Of a stretch of 64,000 nt of DNA, positions 49,950 to 59,636 are shown piece by piece. Within the stretch, counting starts at the first letter, position 1. Every line of letters starts with the position of its first letter. The DNA comes from DASVTR01 sp036387475 (GTDB lineage: Bacteria > Acidobacteriota > Blastocatellia > Pyrinomonadales > Pyrinomonadaceae). Where the stretch lies: positions 232,425 through 296,424 of the forward strand of contig DASVTR010000018.1 in assembly GCA_036387475.1 (NCBI GenBank), read 5' to 3'. A program made the position numbers and the translations under genes. Under the pieces are notes generated by a model. The model did no database searches. It saw nothing but the letters and a program-made list of their open reading frames with translations, and was not told the DNA's origin.

Positions 49950-49980
49950 ATCCTAAGGTCTGACGTAACGTCAGGCGCAA
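49950..49980 (-). promoter_or_regulatory. MerR-type promoter with 19-bp spacer and operator dyad
   Basis: On the minus strand, TTGCGC (-35, 49975-49980) and TAGGAT (-10, 49950-49955) are 19 bp apart. The spacer holds CTGACGT-T-ACGTCAG (49960-49974), a 7+7 bp dyad like known MerR/TipA-class operators. It lies 24 bp upstream of the regulator start. Confidence 0.75.
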
Positions 49981-50114
49981 GTGTTTTTTTTGAAAAATTA
50001 ACTATCACTGAAAAAGTTTTTCGGAAAGCTTCAAAGAGAATCGCAGAATTTGCTCAGGCTAGGGGATTGGATTAAGCTACGGCGTTGATGTTTTTGGTGA
50101 TTGGTGGAAGAGAG

Positions 50115-50678
50115 ATGAACTTCAAAACCCTAGCGCTCGCCTGCGTCCTGCTTTTCTGCACGACTCTGACAGCCTCGGCACAGGAAACGAAATGCACGCT
50201 GAAGCTTACGCAGTTGGCCGTTGCGCCGGAGTTGCGCGGTTTTCGCCTCGGCATGACGATGGAACAGTTTAAAGCGCGCCTGCCGAATCTAGCCATCAGG
50301 CCCGCAGACGAGTTTGGCGCAACCGCCATCAACATCTATCCGGAACACAACGACATTACTGACAAGTCGTCTTTTGCAGGAGTCAGAACCATCTCGCTGG
50401 AATTTCTGGACGGGCGCGTCGTCATGCTCTGGATAGGTTACGCGCCCGACTTCAAATGGAAAAGCGCGGACGAATTCCTCGGCGGCATGACGCGCTCGCT
50501 CAATCTGCCCGACGCATGGCAAACCAAATCCAGAGGGCGGCAATTATCCTGCGACGATTTTCAGGTAACAATCTCCTCCATCGGTGGCAATCCGAGCATA
50601 CGTTTAGTAGACGAAGCCGCGCACCGCACACTGGAAGAGCGCAAGGCTGCCAAAGAAGAGGCCGCCGAGCCGCAGTAA
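50115..50678 (+). CDS. secreted protein of unknown function
   Basis: Not recognised. The ATG at 50115 gives a signal peptide MNFKTLALACVLLFCTTLTASAQ; the frame-opening ATG at 50085 would precede it without reason. The mature part of about 165 residues contains ELRGFRLGMTMEQFKARLPNL, a motif also seen in small secreted domains that bind peptides or lipids. A highly charged tail follows (EERKAAKEEAAEPQ). Only one cysteine pair (C24-region and CDDF) is present. Confidence 0.65.
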   Translation: MNFKTLALACVLLFCTTLTASAQETKCTLKLTQLAVAPELRGFRLGMTMEQFKARLPNLAIRPADEFGATAINIYPEHNDITDKSSFAGVRTISLEFLDGRVVMLWIGYAPDFKWKSADEFLGGMTRSLNLPDAWQTKSRGRQLSCDDFQVTISSIGGNPSIRLVDEAAHRTLEERKAAKEEAAEPQ

Positions 50679-50793
50679 AAGCAAAAGCAACTTGCTGAAA
50701 GCTAGCTGGATGAGGCGTTGAAATGAGACTGCCAAACTCCTGAGAGGAATCTACGTCGCCTTGAGGGTTGCCGACTGTCTTTGACCTTTTTCC

Positions 50794-51027
50794 TTACTCC
50801 GGCTCTTCAAAACAGGCGCGCCCCTCGCGGCAGTTGTGCGGGTGCGCGTAAGAATCATCCGGCCCGGCGGTCTCCATCGTGTTGAGACACCAGTAGACGG
50901 CTGTCGTCGAAGCTCCCGTCTGCCATGCGTGCAGATTGCCGACGAAGCTGCCGAACGCCGTCTTTGTTCTCAACAAGCGACAGACGACGGGCTTGCTCGC
51001 CTCCGCGTTCTCTTTTATTTCGCTCAT
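50794..51027 (-). CDS. small Cys-containing protein linked to the PaoABC-like operon
   Basis: The 77-residue protein (ATG at 51025-51027 with a GAGGA site; an ATG at 51037-51039 overlaps the stop of the FAD subunit gene) has VVCRLLRTKTAFGSF, HAWQTGASTTAVYWCLNTMETAGPDD and HNCREGRACFEE. The four Cys and two His could bind metal. It is the last gene of the molybdenum-enzyme operon and may be an assembly factor or electron carrier; position is the only evidence. Confidence 0.65.
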   Translation of the reverse strand: MSEIKENAEASKPVVCRLLRTKTAFGSFVGNLHAWQTGASTTAVYWCLNTMETAGPDDSYAHPHNCREGRACFEEPE

Positions 51028-51038
51028 CACGTTCCTCA

Positions 51039-52010
51039 TTAACTGGCAGCAGCGAAAATGGCGCGGCGCACCAGCGTCTCGAAGATGGGCACTTTGTAAC
51101 CGTTCTCTGAAAGCGGCGTCGCATTTTTTACGGCTGACTGCGCTGTCCTGCCCGCCGATTCTTCATTCACAACCTGACCGACGAGCGCGCTTTCGGCGGC
51201 GCGTGCCCTGAGCGGAACGGGCGCTGCCGCCCCTAAAATAATTGAAGCGCGCGAGACGCGCCCTCCTGAGCTTTCCAACACGACCGCTACCTCCGCGATG
51301 GGCCAATCGAAAGATTCTTTCTCGCCCTGCTTGAGATAAGCGGAGCGCGCTTCAGGCGCGGGAGCGGGCACGCGAATCAACGTGATTAGCTCGTCAGCAC
51401 CGATGCTGTTCTCGCGCCTGATGTCCTGCTCCGGGGTGAGGAAAAACTCTTCGAGCGCGACTTCGCGCGTGCCCTTTGCGCCCGTCAATTCCAGCCGCGC
51501 GCCGAGCGCAACCAGAGCGACAGCAGTCGCGCTCGGATGAACGATGGCGCATAGTTGATTGCCGAAGATGGCGTGATACTGATTCTCGCCCTCTATGGCG
51601 AAGCAGCGCTCGCCGCCTTTTTTACGACAATGAAACTGCTCGGAGCGGAAGTACCAACAGCGCGGGCGTTGAAGGAGGTTGCCGCCGACGGTCGCCATGT
51701 TGCGTATCTGCGGCGTGGCCGCGTGGCCTGCTGCATCCGAGAGCGCAGTGTAACGCCGCCTGATGGTCGGGTCTGCATCCAGTTGGGCCAAGGTTACCAG
51801 CGGCCCAAGATGCAAGCCCGCCTTCGCGTCATCACGAATGCGTTCAAGCCCCTTCAGGTTTCTGATGTTGACGAGACGCTGCGGCGCTTCGAGTCCTTCC
51901 TTGAGCCTATCGAGCAAATCAATCCCACCGGCTTTGACGACCGTTTTGCCGTTCATCTGCCCGATGGCCTCGCCCACGGTTGCAGCCTCCGCCCACTCGA
52001 ATCTGTTCAT
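51039..52010 (-). CDS. FAD and [4Fe-4S] subunit of a PaoABC-like molybdenum hydroxylase
   Basis: The 323-residue medium subunit has the FAD segment KAGGIDLLDRLKEG (near 30) and the NMATVGGNLLQRPRCWYF element (near 104). The following loop adds Cys residues (FHCRKKGGERCFA), which suits the extra [4Fe-4S] cluster of PaoB and 4-hydroxybenzoyl-CoA reductase type subunits, absent in ordinary XDH FAD subunits. It overlaps the large-subunit gene by 4 bp. Confidence 0.87.
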   Translation of the reverse strand: MNRFEWAEAATVGEAIGQMNGKTVVKAGGIDLLDRLKEGLEAPQRLVNIRNLKGLERIRDDAKAGLHLGPLVTLAQLDADPTIRRRYTALSDAAGHAATPQIRNMATVGGNLLQRPRCWYFRSEQFHCRKKGGERCFAIEGENQYHAIFGNQLCAIVHPSATAVALVALGARLELTGAKGTREVALEEFFLTPEQDIRRENSIGADELITLIRVPAPAPEARSAYLKQGEKESFDWPIAEVAVVLESSGGRVSRASIILGAAAPVPLRARAAESALVGQVVNEESAGRTAQSAVKNATPLSENGYKVPIFETLVRRAIFAAAS

Positions 52011-54589
52011 GAAAGTTTTCCTTTCATCTTCGCACGGCCCAGCGCAGCCAGCATTCGCGCGGGCGTCATCGGCATCTCGTAGAGACGCACGCCCGTCGCG
52101 TTATAGACGGCGTTGGCAATCGCCGCGACGGTCGGAATCGTCGCAGGCTCGCCGATGCCTCCTGCGTCCGTAGAGTTTCGTCCCACGTATTCTTCAATCA
52201 CAACGGCCTCGATCTTCGGCGTCTCGCGCGAGCCGACGATTTTGTATTGTTCCAGATTCGGGTTGACCATCAGGCCGGTGTTACGGTCGAGCAGTCGATT
52301 TTCATAGAGAGCATACGAGATGCCCTGTATGACGCCGCCGTTAATCTGGCTTTCGAGCGCCAGTGGATTGACCGGGCGACCGCAATCGTGAACGGCGACG
52401 ACGCGCTCAACTTTAATAACTCCGGTTTCCGTATCAACCGCGACCTCGGCAAACTGTACGCCGCCATAGTGGCCCATCCCAAAGCCGAAAAACGCCGCCT
52501 CGTTCTTGAAAGCGAATCCGCCGTAATCGTCCGAGCGGCTGGCGCGAGCCGCAATTTGCTCTGTCTTTAAACGCGCCGCCGCCTGTTTGAATGTCAGCAG
52601 CAGCCGCTTTCCGCTGCCGCTTGCTGAATTACCGTTTCCCCCGCGCGTGAAAATCGCGCCGTCGCGCATTTCCAGTTGTCCGCGTGTCGTGTTGAACTGC
52701 GGAGCTATCTGTTCAAGCATCTGCTGCTTGACGTTGTAGGCGGCGTTGCGCGCGGCGGGCGTAATCGAGCCTGTCGTCATGCTGCCGCCCGAAGCTGGCC
52801 CACCCGGAAACGACGTATCGCCAATCTTAATCGTGATGTCTGTGGGACGCAGGCCAAACTCTTCTGCCACAACCTGCGCCAGCGCCGTGCGGATGCCGCC
52901 GCCGATGTCCTGTACGCCCGAAAGCAACTCAACGGAGCCGTCGCGCGTTAAGCGAACTTCCACGGATGAGTCCAGATTGATTAAGCGATACCAGACGGAC
53001 TGTGCTACGCCCAAGCCTCGCTTGGTTGGCCCAGCGTCAGCGCCGGGCGCGTGGCGTTTAGACCAACCGGCGCGTTCTGCCCCGATGCGACGTTCTTCAC
53101 GACGGGCAGGGCTTTCATCAATCTTGTCGCGCAGCGCGAGCGGGTCAATCTCCAGGCGCTCGGCCAGTTCATCAATCAATTGTTCGAGCGCAAAGCAGCC
53201 TTGCGGGTGTCCGGGCGCGCGGAAGGCTGCGGCAGGGCCAGCGTGCGTGAAGATGTCAGACTCTTCTGTCAGGACGTTCGGGCACTTGTACATGTTCTGC
53301 GCAGGCCCGCCTGTGCCCGCGCCCGTGCCTGTGCCCGCCGTGCCGTAGCATTGCAGGTGAATCGCCGTCAGGCTGCCGTCGCGCTTCGCTCCGATCTTCA
53401 AATTCTGCACGGAGTCCGGGCGGTTTCCGACAGAGAGATGCTCGTCCTTACGATTCAGCATCAGGCTCACAGGCGCTCCGGCTTTCTTCGACAAGTGCGT
53501 TGCGAGCACGCCGTAGTTGCCCGCGCCAAATTTCGCGCCGAAGCCGCCGCCCATATACTCTGTGATAACGCGCACCTTGCTTTTAGGTAGCTTGAAGATT
53601 TCCGCCAGTTCGTCGCGCACGCTCGAAGTGCCCTGCGTCGAAGAGTAGACGACGAGTTCGTCTGCACGCCAATCTGCGACGACGCCGTGTGTTTCGAGCG
53701 CAGAGTGTGTCTGTACCTGCGTGCGAAACTCTCCCTCGACCGTTATGTCAGCTTCAGTGAAACCCTTCTGAACATCGCCGAGCGGTTGCCCGCGTGGCCC
53801 ACCCCTGACAGGCCCGCGCACGTTACCCTTCTGCGGCACGCCCGCTGGCCCACCGCCGCCGCCAGCCGTCGCCGCCTGATCCGCCGGGCCGGGAAAGACG
53901 AGCGGCGCATCAGGCTTTCGGGCTTCTTCCAAGTCTGTGACGAACGGCAGCACTTCATAGTCAACACGGACAAGACGCGCAGCTTCATCTGCATCCCTCT
54001 GTGTCGTGGCGGCAATCGCCGCGATGGGCTGCCCTGCGAAGCGTACAATCGGAAATTTGCCCGACAACTCTTTCGACTTATCGCGAAGCTCCGCGTTACC
54101 GAGCACGCGGTCAAGGACGTGTACGGCGCGCACCGCCGGATGGCGCTCTGCCGCGCTCGTGTCAATCGAGCGTATGCGTGCGTGCGGGTGCGGCGAAGTG
54201 ACGAGCCGCGCATAGAGCATACCGGGCAGGCGCACGTCAGCCGTATAGCGCGCCGTGCCCGTCACCTTCGCGCGCCCATCAACGCGCGGCGTCCGCTTGC
54301 CTATGACCGAGAGCTTAGCGTTAAGCGCAAGCGGCGGCGGTTCATCAAGCGGAATCATCCGTTCGACATCCGTCATAATCGCGCCGACGATGCCTGATGG
54401 CAGACGCTCTTTGCGCATCGGCTTCGTCTCTTTTTTGCTTTTGGCTTCCCTAGCCTGTTCCGTCGCCGCTTTCGGCACGGGCGGCTCGCCCGTAGGGGCA
54501 GAGGCCGGGCCAGCCTTGGCCGGAGCGCTCGATGCTGGCCTTGATTGTCTCTTCTTCTTTCGTCGCTGTCCCTGCAAACGCGTGCTCAT
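52007..54589 (-). CDS. molybdopterin-binding large subunit of a PaoABC-like oxidoreductase
   Basis: The 860-residue protein has a Lys/Arg/Pro/Ala-rich, probably disordered N-terminus (1-65), then the aldehyde oxidase/XDH large-subunit fold: RVDGRAKVTGTARYTADVRLPGMLYARLV, EYMGGGFGAKFGAGNYG, HAGPAAAFRAPGHPQGCFALEQLIDEL, SGVQDIGGGIRTALAQVVAEE and the C-terminal GGIGEPATIPTVAAIANAVYNATG, with the catalytic Glu in GIGEP. The basic tail and the lack of a signal peptide fit carriage out of the cell with the Tat-signal small subunit. Substrates of such enzymes are aromatic or aliphatic aldehydes. Confidence 0.9.
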   Translation of the reverse strand: MSTRLQGQRRKKKRQSRPASSAPAKAGPASAPTGEPPVPKAATEQAREAKSKKETKPMRKERLPSGIVGAIMTDVERMIPLDEPPPLALNAKLSVIGKRTPRVDGRAKVTGTARYTADVRLPGMLYARLVTSPHPHARIRSIDTSAAERHPAVRAVHVLDRVLGNAELRDKSKELSGKFPIVRFAGQPIAAIAATTQRDADEAARLVRVDYEVLPFVTDLEEARKPDAPLVFPGPADQAATAGGGGGPAGVPQKGNVRGPVRGGPRGQPLGDVQKGFTEADITVEGEFRTQVQTHSALETHGVVADWRADELVVYSSTQGTSSVRDELAEIFKLPKSKVRVITEYMGGGFGAKFGAGNYGVLATHLSKKAGAPVSLMLNRKDEHLSVGNRPDSVQNLKIGAKRDGSLTAIHLQCYGTAGTGTGAGTGGPAQNMYKCPNVLTEESDIFTHAGPAAAFRAPGHPQGCFALEQLIDELAERLEIDPLALRDKIDESPARREERRIGAERAGWSKRHAPGADAGPTKRGLGVAQSVWYRLINLDSSVEVRLTRDGSVELLSGVQDIGGGIRTALAQVVAEEFGLRPTDITIKIGDTSFPGGPASGGSMTTGSITPAARNAAYNVKQQMLEQIAPQFNTTRGQLEMRDGAIFTRGGNGNSASGSGKRLLLTFKQAAARLKTEQIAARASRSDDYGGFAFKNEAAFFGFGMGHYGGVQFAEVAVDTETGVIKVERVVAVHDCGRPVNPLALESQINGGVIQGISYALYENRLLDRNTGLMVNPNLEQYKIVGSRETPKIEAVVIEEYVGRNSTDAGGIGEPATIPTVAAIANAVYNATGVRLYEMPMTPARMLAALGRAKMKGKLS

Positions 54590-54592
54590 CTC

Positions 54593-55258
<666 letters not shown>

Positions 55259-55440
55259 CGCTTCGCTCCTCTGTCAAAGCCCTTCGTGATAACAAACGCC
55301 CGCCACGCTTTGGTGTAAGTCCCGGATCAAAACAACGAGCGGGAAGGCTCATCGGCGGTCAGAAAGATGAATCATTGAAGTAAAAGTTACGCGCGCCGAC
55401 AGCGCCCCGTCAAGAAGAAAGGCAAACCGAAGAAAGTAAA

Positions 55441-55556
55441 AGTAAAAAGGCAAAGAGAAAGGTAAAAGGCAAAAGTTTAGGGAAACCGCTTTTAATAAAG
55501 TTGGCTTCCCCTGACTTTTGCCTTTTACTTTTTTACTTCTGCTTTCCTTTGGCCTT
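55441..55556. repeat. heptamer-phrase hairpin element after the 55556-56377 gene
   Basis: The left run is 7-nt units such as GAGAAAG, GTAAAAG, GCAAAAG; the right run is CTTTTGC, CTTTTAC, CTTCTGC. The perfect core is 15 bp (55462-55476 with 55514-55528), and the repeats extend both ways with mismatches. It fills most of the 297-bp space upstream of the PaoABC-like operon (55259-55555). The rest of that spacer (55259-55430) holds only presumptive promoter DNA. Confidence 0.85.
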
Positions 55557-56377
55557 TACGAAATTACGGCTGGTTTTTCCAGCGGGCGTGGGGCTTCTTC
55601 CGGCGCGACGGGCGCGGGCGTGACGCGGCACTTCGGTTTGGCTGGCGCGGGTGCAGCATGAATCTTGATGAGAGTGTTGCTATTGATAATCGTCTTGTTC
55701 AGCACCGCGTCGAAGTTTTCCGACAGTCGGATTTGAATGTTTGTCTCGACAAACTTTCGTGCGAAGCGTTGCGTGTCTGGCAATTCCCTCTTCGGAAACG
55801 CGGCGGGCTTAGCGCGCGGCAACGCGGACGGCTCGGCTTCTCGTCTCCATTGAAGCTGAGCTATCTGGTCATCAACACGAACCGGCCCATAAGTCTCGTC
55901 AAAGATGGGGTAATCTGTGAAATTACGGGCGATGAGGATAGCCTTTTGACCGTCAGCCGCAGCGGCATCGTCCGCCTCTGTAAATTCCCAGTTCTGTTCA
56001 GCCTCAGTCGAAATGTCTGCGACGAAGTTATCCTCAGACGGCTCGGCTACGTCTAATGGCTGGCGATGTCCGAGGTCAGCGGCCTTCGGCGTCGCGCGTG
56101 CAAAGCTGAATGTCCTGTTGCCGCGCGTCGCCTTGATTTCGTTTGTGCTGTTGCAGTCGGTCGCGCTTGCCTGCATACGCGCCAGGAGTTCGGAGTATTG
56201 CCGTGCGTCGACGCGACGCGATTCCGGCGTGGTGAAAGTCCAGAAGATGTTCAGCAACTCGGCCCTGAATCTTTCCTGCGCGGCATGTTTCAGATTTGCC
56301 AGTTGGTCAAAGGCGCGGGGCGTCGCGGTCAGTAAGACCAATGCGACCAGCGTGACGTATTTGGATTTGAGCCTCAT
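55556..56377 (-). CDS. secreted protein of unknown function
   Basis: Not recognised. The 273-residue protein begins MRLKSKYVTLVALVLLTATPRAF, a signal peptide. The mature part has an Arg/Ala-rich helical start (LANLKHAAQERFRAELLN), an acidic middle and a Pro/Ala-rich C-terminal region with a Cys (PAPAKPKCRVTPAPV). No membrane segment beyond the signal. The coding end abuts a phrase-repeat element. Confidence 0.6.
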   Translation of the reverse strand: MRLKSKYVTLVALVLLTATPRAFDQLANLKHAAQERFRAELLNIFWTFTTPESRRVDARQYSELLARMQASATDCNSTNEIKATRGNRTFSFARATPKAADLGHRQPLDVAEPSEDNFVADISTEAEQNWEFTEADDAAAADGQKAILIARNFTDYPIFDETYGPVRVDDQIAQLQWRREAEPSALPRAKPAAFPKRELPDTQRFARKFVETNIQIRLSENFDAVLNKTIINSNTLIKIHAAPAPAKPKCRVTPAPVAPEEAPRPLEKPAVIS

Positions 56378-56982
56378 CGTTCCCTGCCTTTCGGCGTCTC
56401 GACGGCGGGTCTGCCGGGGTTTTTCGTAGACGGACGGGATTACCGCAATATCCGCTCTTGCCGGTTAAAGAACTCTGGTCAAGGCGATCAGGAATCGCCT
56501 TTGTCAATGGCCTCGGCCCGGAAAGCTTGGCCTAAGACACAAAGATTTTCATACTCTAAGCTGCAAACGCACCGAGCAGCAATTTAGTTTCAAAACTTCT
56601 CTGGCCTTGAGTAGGTCAATCTTCACTTAGCCATCTTGCGGCTTATTATGCCTTTACTTGGGCCGGGGCGGTGTAAAAAGTTCGTAAAAAGTGCTGAAGC
56701 CTCCCGCGAGCATTCTTGCTGACATTGGCGCTGCCTGTTATTCACCTCCGGGCTTCTGAAAGTTCCACTAATCGGCGGGCATACGATTCGGTCAAAGGGG
56801 CTACGGTTTCGGGTAAGAATCGGGCGTTTCCCTTAGAAAAAGATGATTTAGCGGCGGTTAGTCGCGGCCTGGGCTTACGGCACGGCATTTGTTAATACCC
56901 TGACGGCAACAGCCCCGACCGTGTTGCCGACCGCCGAAGCGGAAGTTTTCCGAAAACCCTTTACCTGAGAGGAAACCCGAAG
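56378..56982. other. 605-bp spacer between divergent genes, no gene seen
   Basis: No coding frame of credible composition was found. A small hairpin CGGCAACA (56904-56911) with its complement at 56922-56929 and a 10-nt loop lies about 55 bp before the plus-strand gene, probably in its leader. Both promoters must be here. No phrase-repeat hairpin is present, so this is one of the longer spacers without one. Confidence 0.4.
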
Positions 56983-57534
56983 ATGAAGAGAATGAATTTC
57001 AAGAGCTACAAAATCGCTCACATCCTTCTCCTGCTGTCGTTTTTAGTGATGGGGCTGGCGACAAACGCTTCGGCACAGTGGAGCAGCCGTATTCCGATTG
57101 AAAAAATCGGCGGAAAACTGGTGGACATCAAGGTCGGCGAGATTACTCTCGAAGCAATAGACTTTCGCGACCAGACGGCGCACTTAAGCGTCGGCCTCGA
57201 CATCAGGAATTCTTTCGTGCCTGTCAGCCTGAAGGATTTCGACTACCGGCTGAGCCTCTTCGATCAGGAGCTAATCGAAGGAAGGCACAACGGCACGCTC
57301 AAGGTCGGAAGAAATTCGCGCGTCAATCTGCCGCTGGTCGTTAATCTGCGCTCGATTCCAGGCGTCGTCTGGCAGGCGTTCAGCAATCGCGGGCAGGTCA
57401 GGTATCAACTGGATGCGGGCTTTACACTCCCGCTCTACATCATGGAGCGACGCTTCGACCAGAGCTTTTCCGGACAAGTCCCGCTCAGGTCATTAGTTGA
57501 TGTCGCCTCTATCCTGCGCGCCCGAAGCTGGTAA
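56983..57534 (+). CDS. exported LEA type 2-like protein
   Basis: The 183-residue protein has a signal peptide (to about 32; ATNASAQ) and a beta-sandwich region like the LEA-14/WHy domain: KVGEITLEAIDFRDQTAHLSVGLDIRNSFVPVSLKDFDYRLSLFDQELIEGRHNGTL (about 50-105), then SRVNLPLVVNLRS. WHy-type proteins are linked to desiccation or stress tolerance. A good GAGAGGAA site precedes the ATG. A terminator hairpin follows the stop. Confidence 0.75.
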   Translation: MKRMNFKSYKIAHILLLLSFLVMGLATNASAQWSSRIPIEKIGGKLVDIKVGEITLEAIDFRDQTAHLSVGLDIRNSFVPVSLKDFDYRLSLFDQELIEGRHNGTLKVGRNSRVNLPLVVNLRSIPGVVWQAFSNRGQVRYQLDAGFTLPLYIMERRFDQSFSGQVPLRSLVDVASILRARSW

Positions 57535-57567
57535 GAGACAGGTAGCAGAACAATTCCTCTTGCTTAC

Positions 57568-57604
57568 AAGAGACCGGAGTTCAAAATCAGAATTCCGGTC
57601 TCTT
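57568..57604 (+). terminator. Rho-independent terminator
   Basis: AAGAGACCGGA (57568-57578) pairs perfectly over 11 bp with 57594-57604 across a 15-nt loop, followed by TTCTATTTCT. It lies 34 bp after the LEA-like gene stop. Confidence 0.75.
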
Positions 57605-57654
57605 TTCTATTTCTAAAATCAGAAACAGCTTGCCTTTCGTGATACTCTTGCGCC

Positions 57655-58068
57655 ATGAAGAGCGGCGTCAGCGAGATTATCGGTCAGGCTATCTTCGGCG
57701 ATGGCGCGAGAGGAACGGCCTATCGCGCTTTGCGTCCGCTGTTCTGTGCCTCGTGCGGCGGCGTCGTGGCGGCGGGAGAGATGTTCACGCGCGACCCGCA
57801 CGCAGGAGGGCAAGGCTTGCGGCTCTGGCCGCGCTGTCAGGCTTGCGTGCCCTTCGCCTTTGCGCCCGGCGGCACGCAATCGCGTTCCCCTCTGCTTGAA
57901 TCGCTGCTCAAGCCGACAAAGCAGGAAGAGACGACAACCGCCAGGCCCTTCGTAAATGAGCAAGAGACGAAAGACAAGCGCGCGAAGACTGCCGACGCGA
58001 TGCGCCAGCGGCTCGGCCCGGCACTCGAACGCACACGCCGCACACGCTCCGGCAATCGCCAGAGATGA
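57655..58068 (+). CDS. small zinc-ribbon-like protein of unknown function
   Basis: Not recognised. The 137-residue protein has a CxxC (FCASCGG, near 30) and a second (RCQAC, near 60) that could bind a metal, then a basic, charged tail (TADAMRQRLGPALERTRRTRSGNRQR). There is no signal peptide. It lies 41 bp before the aminopeptidase on the same strand. Overlapping frames in this stretch are shadows. Confidence 0.55.
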   Translation: MKSGVSEIIGQAIFGDGARGTAYRALRPLFCASCGGVVAAGEMFTRDPHAGGQGLRLWPRCQACVPFAFAPGGTQSRSPLLESLLKPTKQEETTTARPFVNEQETKDKRAKTADAMRQRLGPALERTRRTRSGNRQR

Positions 58069-58108
58069 GTTGTCATCATCGGTCTTAATCTGAAGGAGAC
58101 AAACTGTT

Positions 58109-59572
58109 ATGAGCAAACTATGCCGGTGCGCGGCGCTCTTGTTGTTGCTATTGCCCGCGCACGCCTTCGCACAGGAAGACATTCCATTCTTTACGACAGA
58201 TTTTCCGCCGCAGGAATTTAAGGACAGGCGCGCGGCTGTCTACGCAGCCATCGGCGATTCGGTGGCCGTGATTCAGGGTGCGCCAAGCCCCGCCGGATAC
58301 ACGCGCTTTCGTCAATCCAACGAGTTTTATTATCTCTGCGGCGTCGAAGTGCCGCACGCTTATCTGGCGCTGCTCGGAGCGCAGCGTCGTACGATTCTCT
58401 ATCTGCCGCACCGCAACGAACGACGCGAGCGCTCTGAGGGCAAAGTCTTGTCTGCGGAAGATGCAGAGATGATTAAGCAATTGACGGGCGTGGACGCAGT
58501 CCTCAGCACGGAGGTGATGGCGGAGCATCTTGGTGGCTACGCTCGCAGCGGAAGCGGGCGCATCGTCTGGACGCCCTTTAGTCCTGCTGAAGGAATGGCG
58601 ATGAGTCGTGATCTGGCGACACGCGTCATCGCAGACATCGCAGCCGACCCCTGGGACGGACAGTTGCCGCGTGAAGGCCGTTTCATACAACTGATACGCA
58701 CGCGTTATCCGCAACTCGAAGTCCGCGATTTGACGCCCGTGCTCGACCGCCTGCGTTTGATTAAGAGCCAGCGCGAGATCGCTGTGATTAAGAAAACAAC
58801 TCAACTATCCGGGCTGGCTTTGATGGAAGCGATGCGCTCGACCGAGCCTGGGCAGATGGAATACGAGTTGGACGCGGTGGCGAAGTATATCTACTACAGG
58901 CACGGCGCGCAGGGCGACGCTTATTATTCGCTCATCGCCAGCGGGCGCAACGCCTGGTGGCCGCACTACAACGCGGGCAAGCGGAAAATGCTGGACGGCG
59001 ATTTTTTGTTGATGGACTACGCGCCGGATGTCGGCTATTACATGAGCGACGTGACGCGTATGTGGCCCGTCAACGGCAAGTTCAACAATTGGCAGCGAGA
59101 GCTTTACAGCTTTTATCTGGACTGCTATCGCGCGATTTTGAAAGCCATCCGTCCCGGTGTGACGGCCAGCGTGATTATGCAGGAGGCCGCGCAGGAGATG
59201 GAACGCGTGCTGGCGCGTTCGCGCTTCTCGAAGCCTACGTATGAGAGCGCTGCTCGCCAGTTCGTCGCAAGCTATAAAGAAGAGGCTCAAGACCCGCAGG
59301 CTTCGCTCGGCCACTGGGTCGGGATGGCGACGCACGACGTTGGCGACGATAGCGGGCCGCTGCGCCCCGGCATGGTCTTTACGATTGAGCCGCAGTTCCG
59401 CATCCCTGAAGAGAAGATTTACATTCGCCTCGAAGACATGATTGTGATTACAGACAAGGGCGCGGACATCCTGTCAGACTTCGTGCCGATGGACATTCCC
59501 GGCATCGAAAAGCTGATGCGCGAAGAAGGTATCCTGCAACGCTATCCGCGCGATAAGATGGTCAAGCGATAA
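58109..59572 (+). CDS. exported Xaa-Pro aminopeptidase (M24B)
   Basis: The 487-residue protein has a signal peptide (1-22; CAALLLLLLPAHAFAQ), an aminopeptidase P N-domain (about 30-165; FRQSNEFYYLCGVEVPHAYLAL), and the pita-bread M24 domain: LLMDYAPDVGYYMSDVTRMWP (two metal Asp), GHWVGMATHDVGDDSG (His), MVFTIEPQFRI (Glu) and RLEDMIVITDKG (Glu). It removes N-terminal residues before Pro from peptides. A GGAGAC site precedes the ATG. The gene is convergent with the MFS gene. Confidence 0.92.
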   Translation: MSKLCRCAALLLLLLPAHAFAQEDIPFFTTDFPPQEFKDRRAAVYAAIGDSVAVIQGAPSPAGYTRFRQSNEFYYLCGVEVPHAYLALLGAQRRTILYLPHRNERRERSEGKVLSAEDAEMIKQLTGVDAVLSTEVMAEHLGGYARSGSGRIVWTPFSPAEGMAMSRDLATRVIADIAADPWDGQLPREGRFIQLIRTRYPQLEVRDLTPVLDRLRLIKSQREIAVIKKTTQLSGLALMEAMRSTEPGQMEYELDAVAKYIYYRHGAQGDAYYSLIASGRNAWWPHYNAGKRKMLDGDFLLMDYAPDVGYYMSDVTRMWPVNGKFNNWQRELYSFYLDCYRAILKAIRPGVTASVIMQEAAQEMERVLARSRFSKPTYESAARQFVASYKEEAQDPQASLGHWVGMATHDVGDDSGPLRPGMVFTIEPQFRIPEEKIYIRLEDMIVITDKGADILSDFVPMDIPGIEKLMREEGILQRYPRDKMVKR

Positions 59573-59577
59573 AAAAA

Positions 59578-59615
59578 TCCATAGTCCAAAGCCATTCTTG
59601 ACTTTGGACTATGGA
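59578..59615. repeat. heptamer-phrase hairpin element between convergent genes
   Basis: 14 bp perfect stem (59578-59591 with 59602-59615) with a 10-nt loop. The right side continues as 7-nt units (CTTTGGA, CTATGGA, CTTCAGA) to 59629. The phrase matches that of 8256-8321 (TTTGGAC-type). It lies between the convergent aminopeptidase and MFS genes and could serve as a terminator for either. Confidence 0.85.
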
Positions 59616-59636
59616 CTTCAGACTTTGGGTTCTCTT

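Noticed and set aside
53687..54397. 236-residue plus-strand open frame
   Set aside because: It lies opposite the PaoC-like large subunit gene, is Arg/Cys-rich and carries no family motif.
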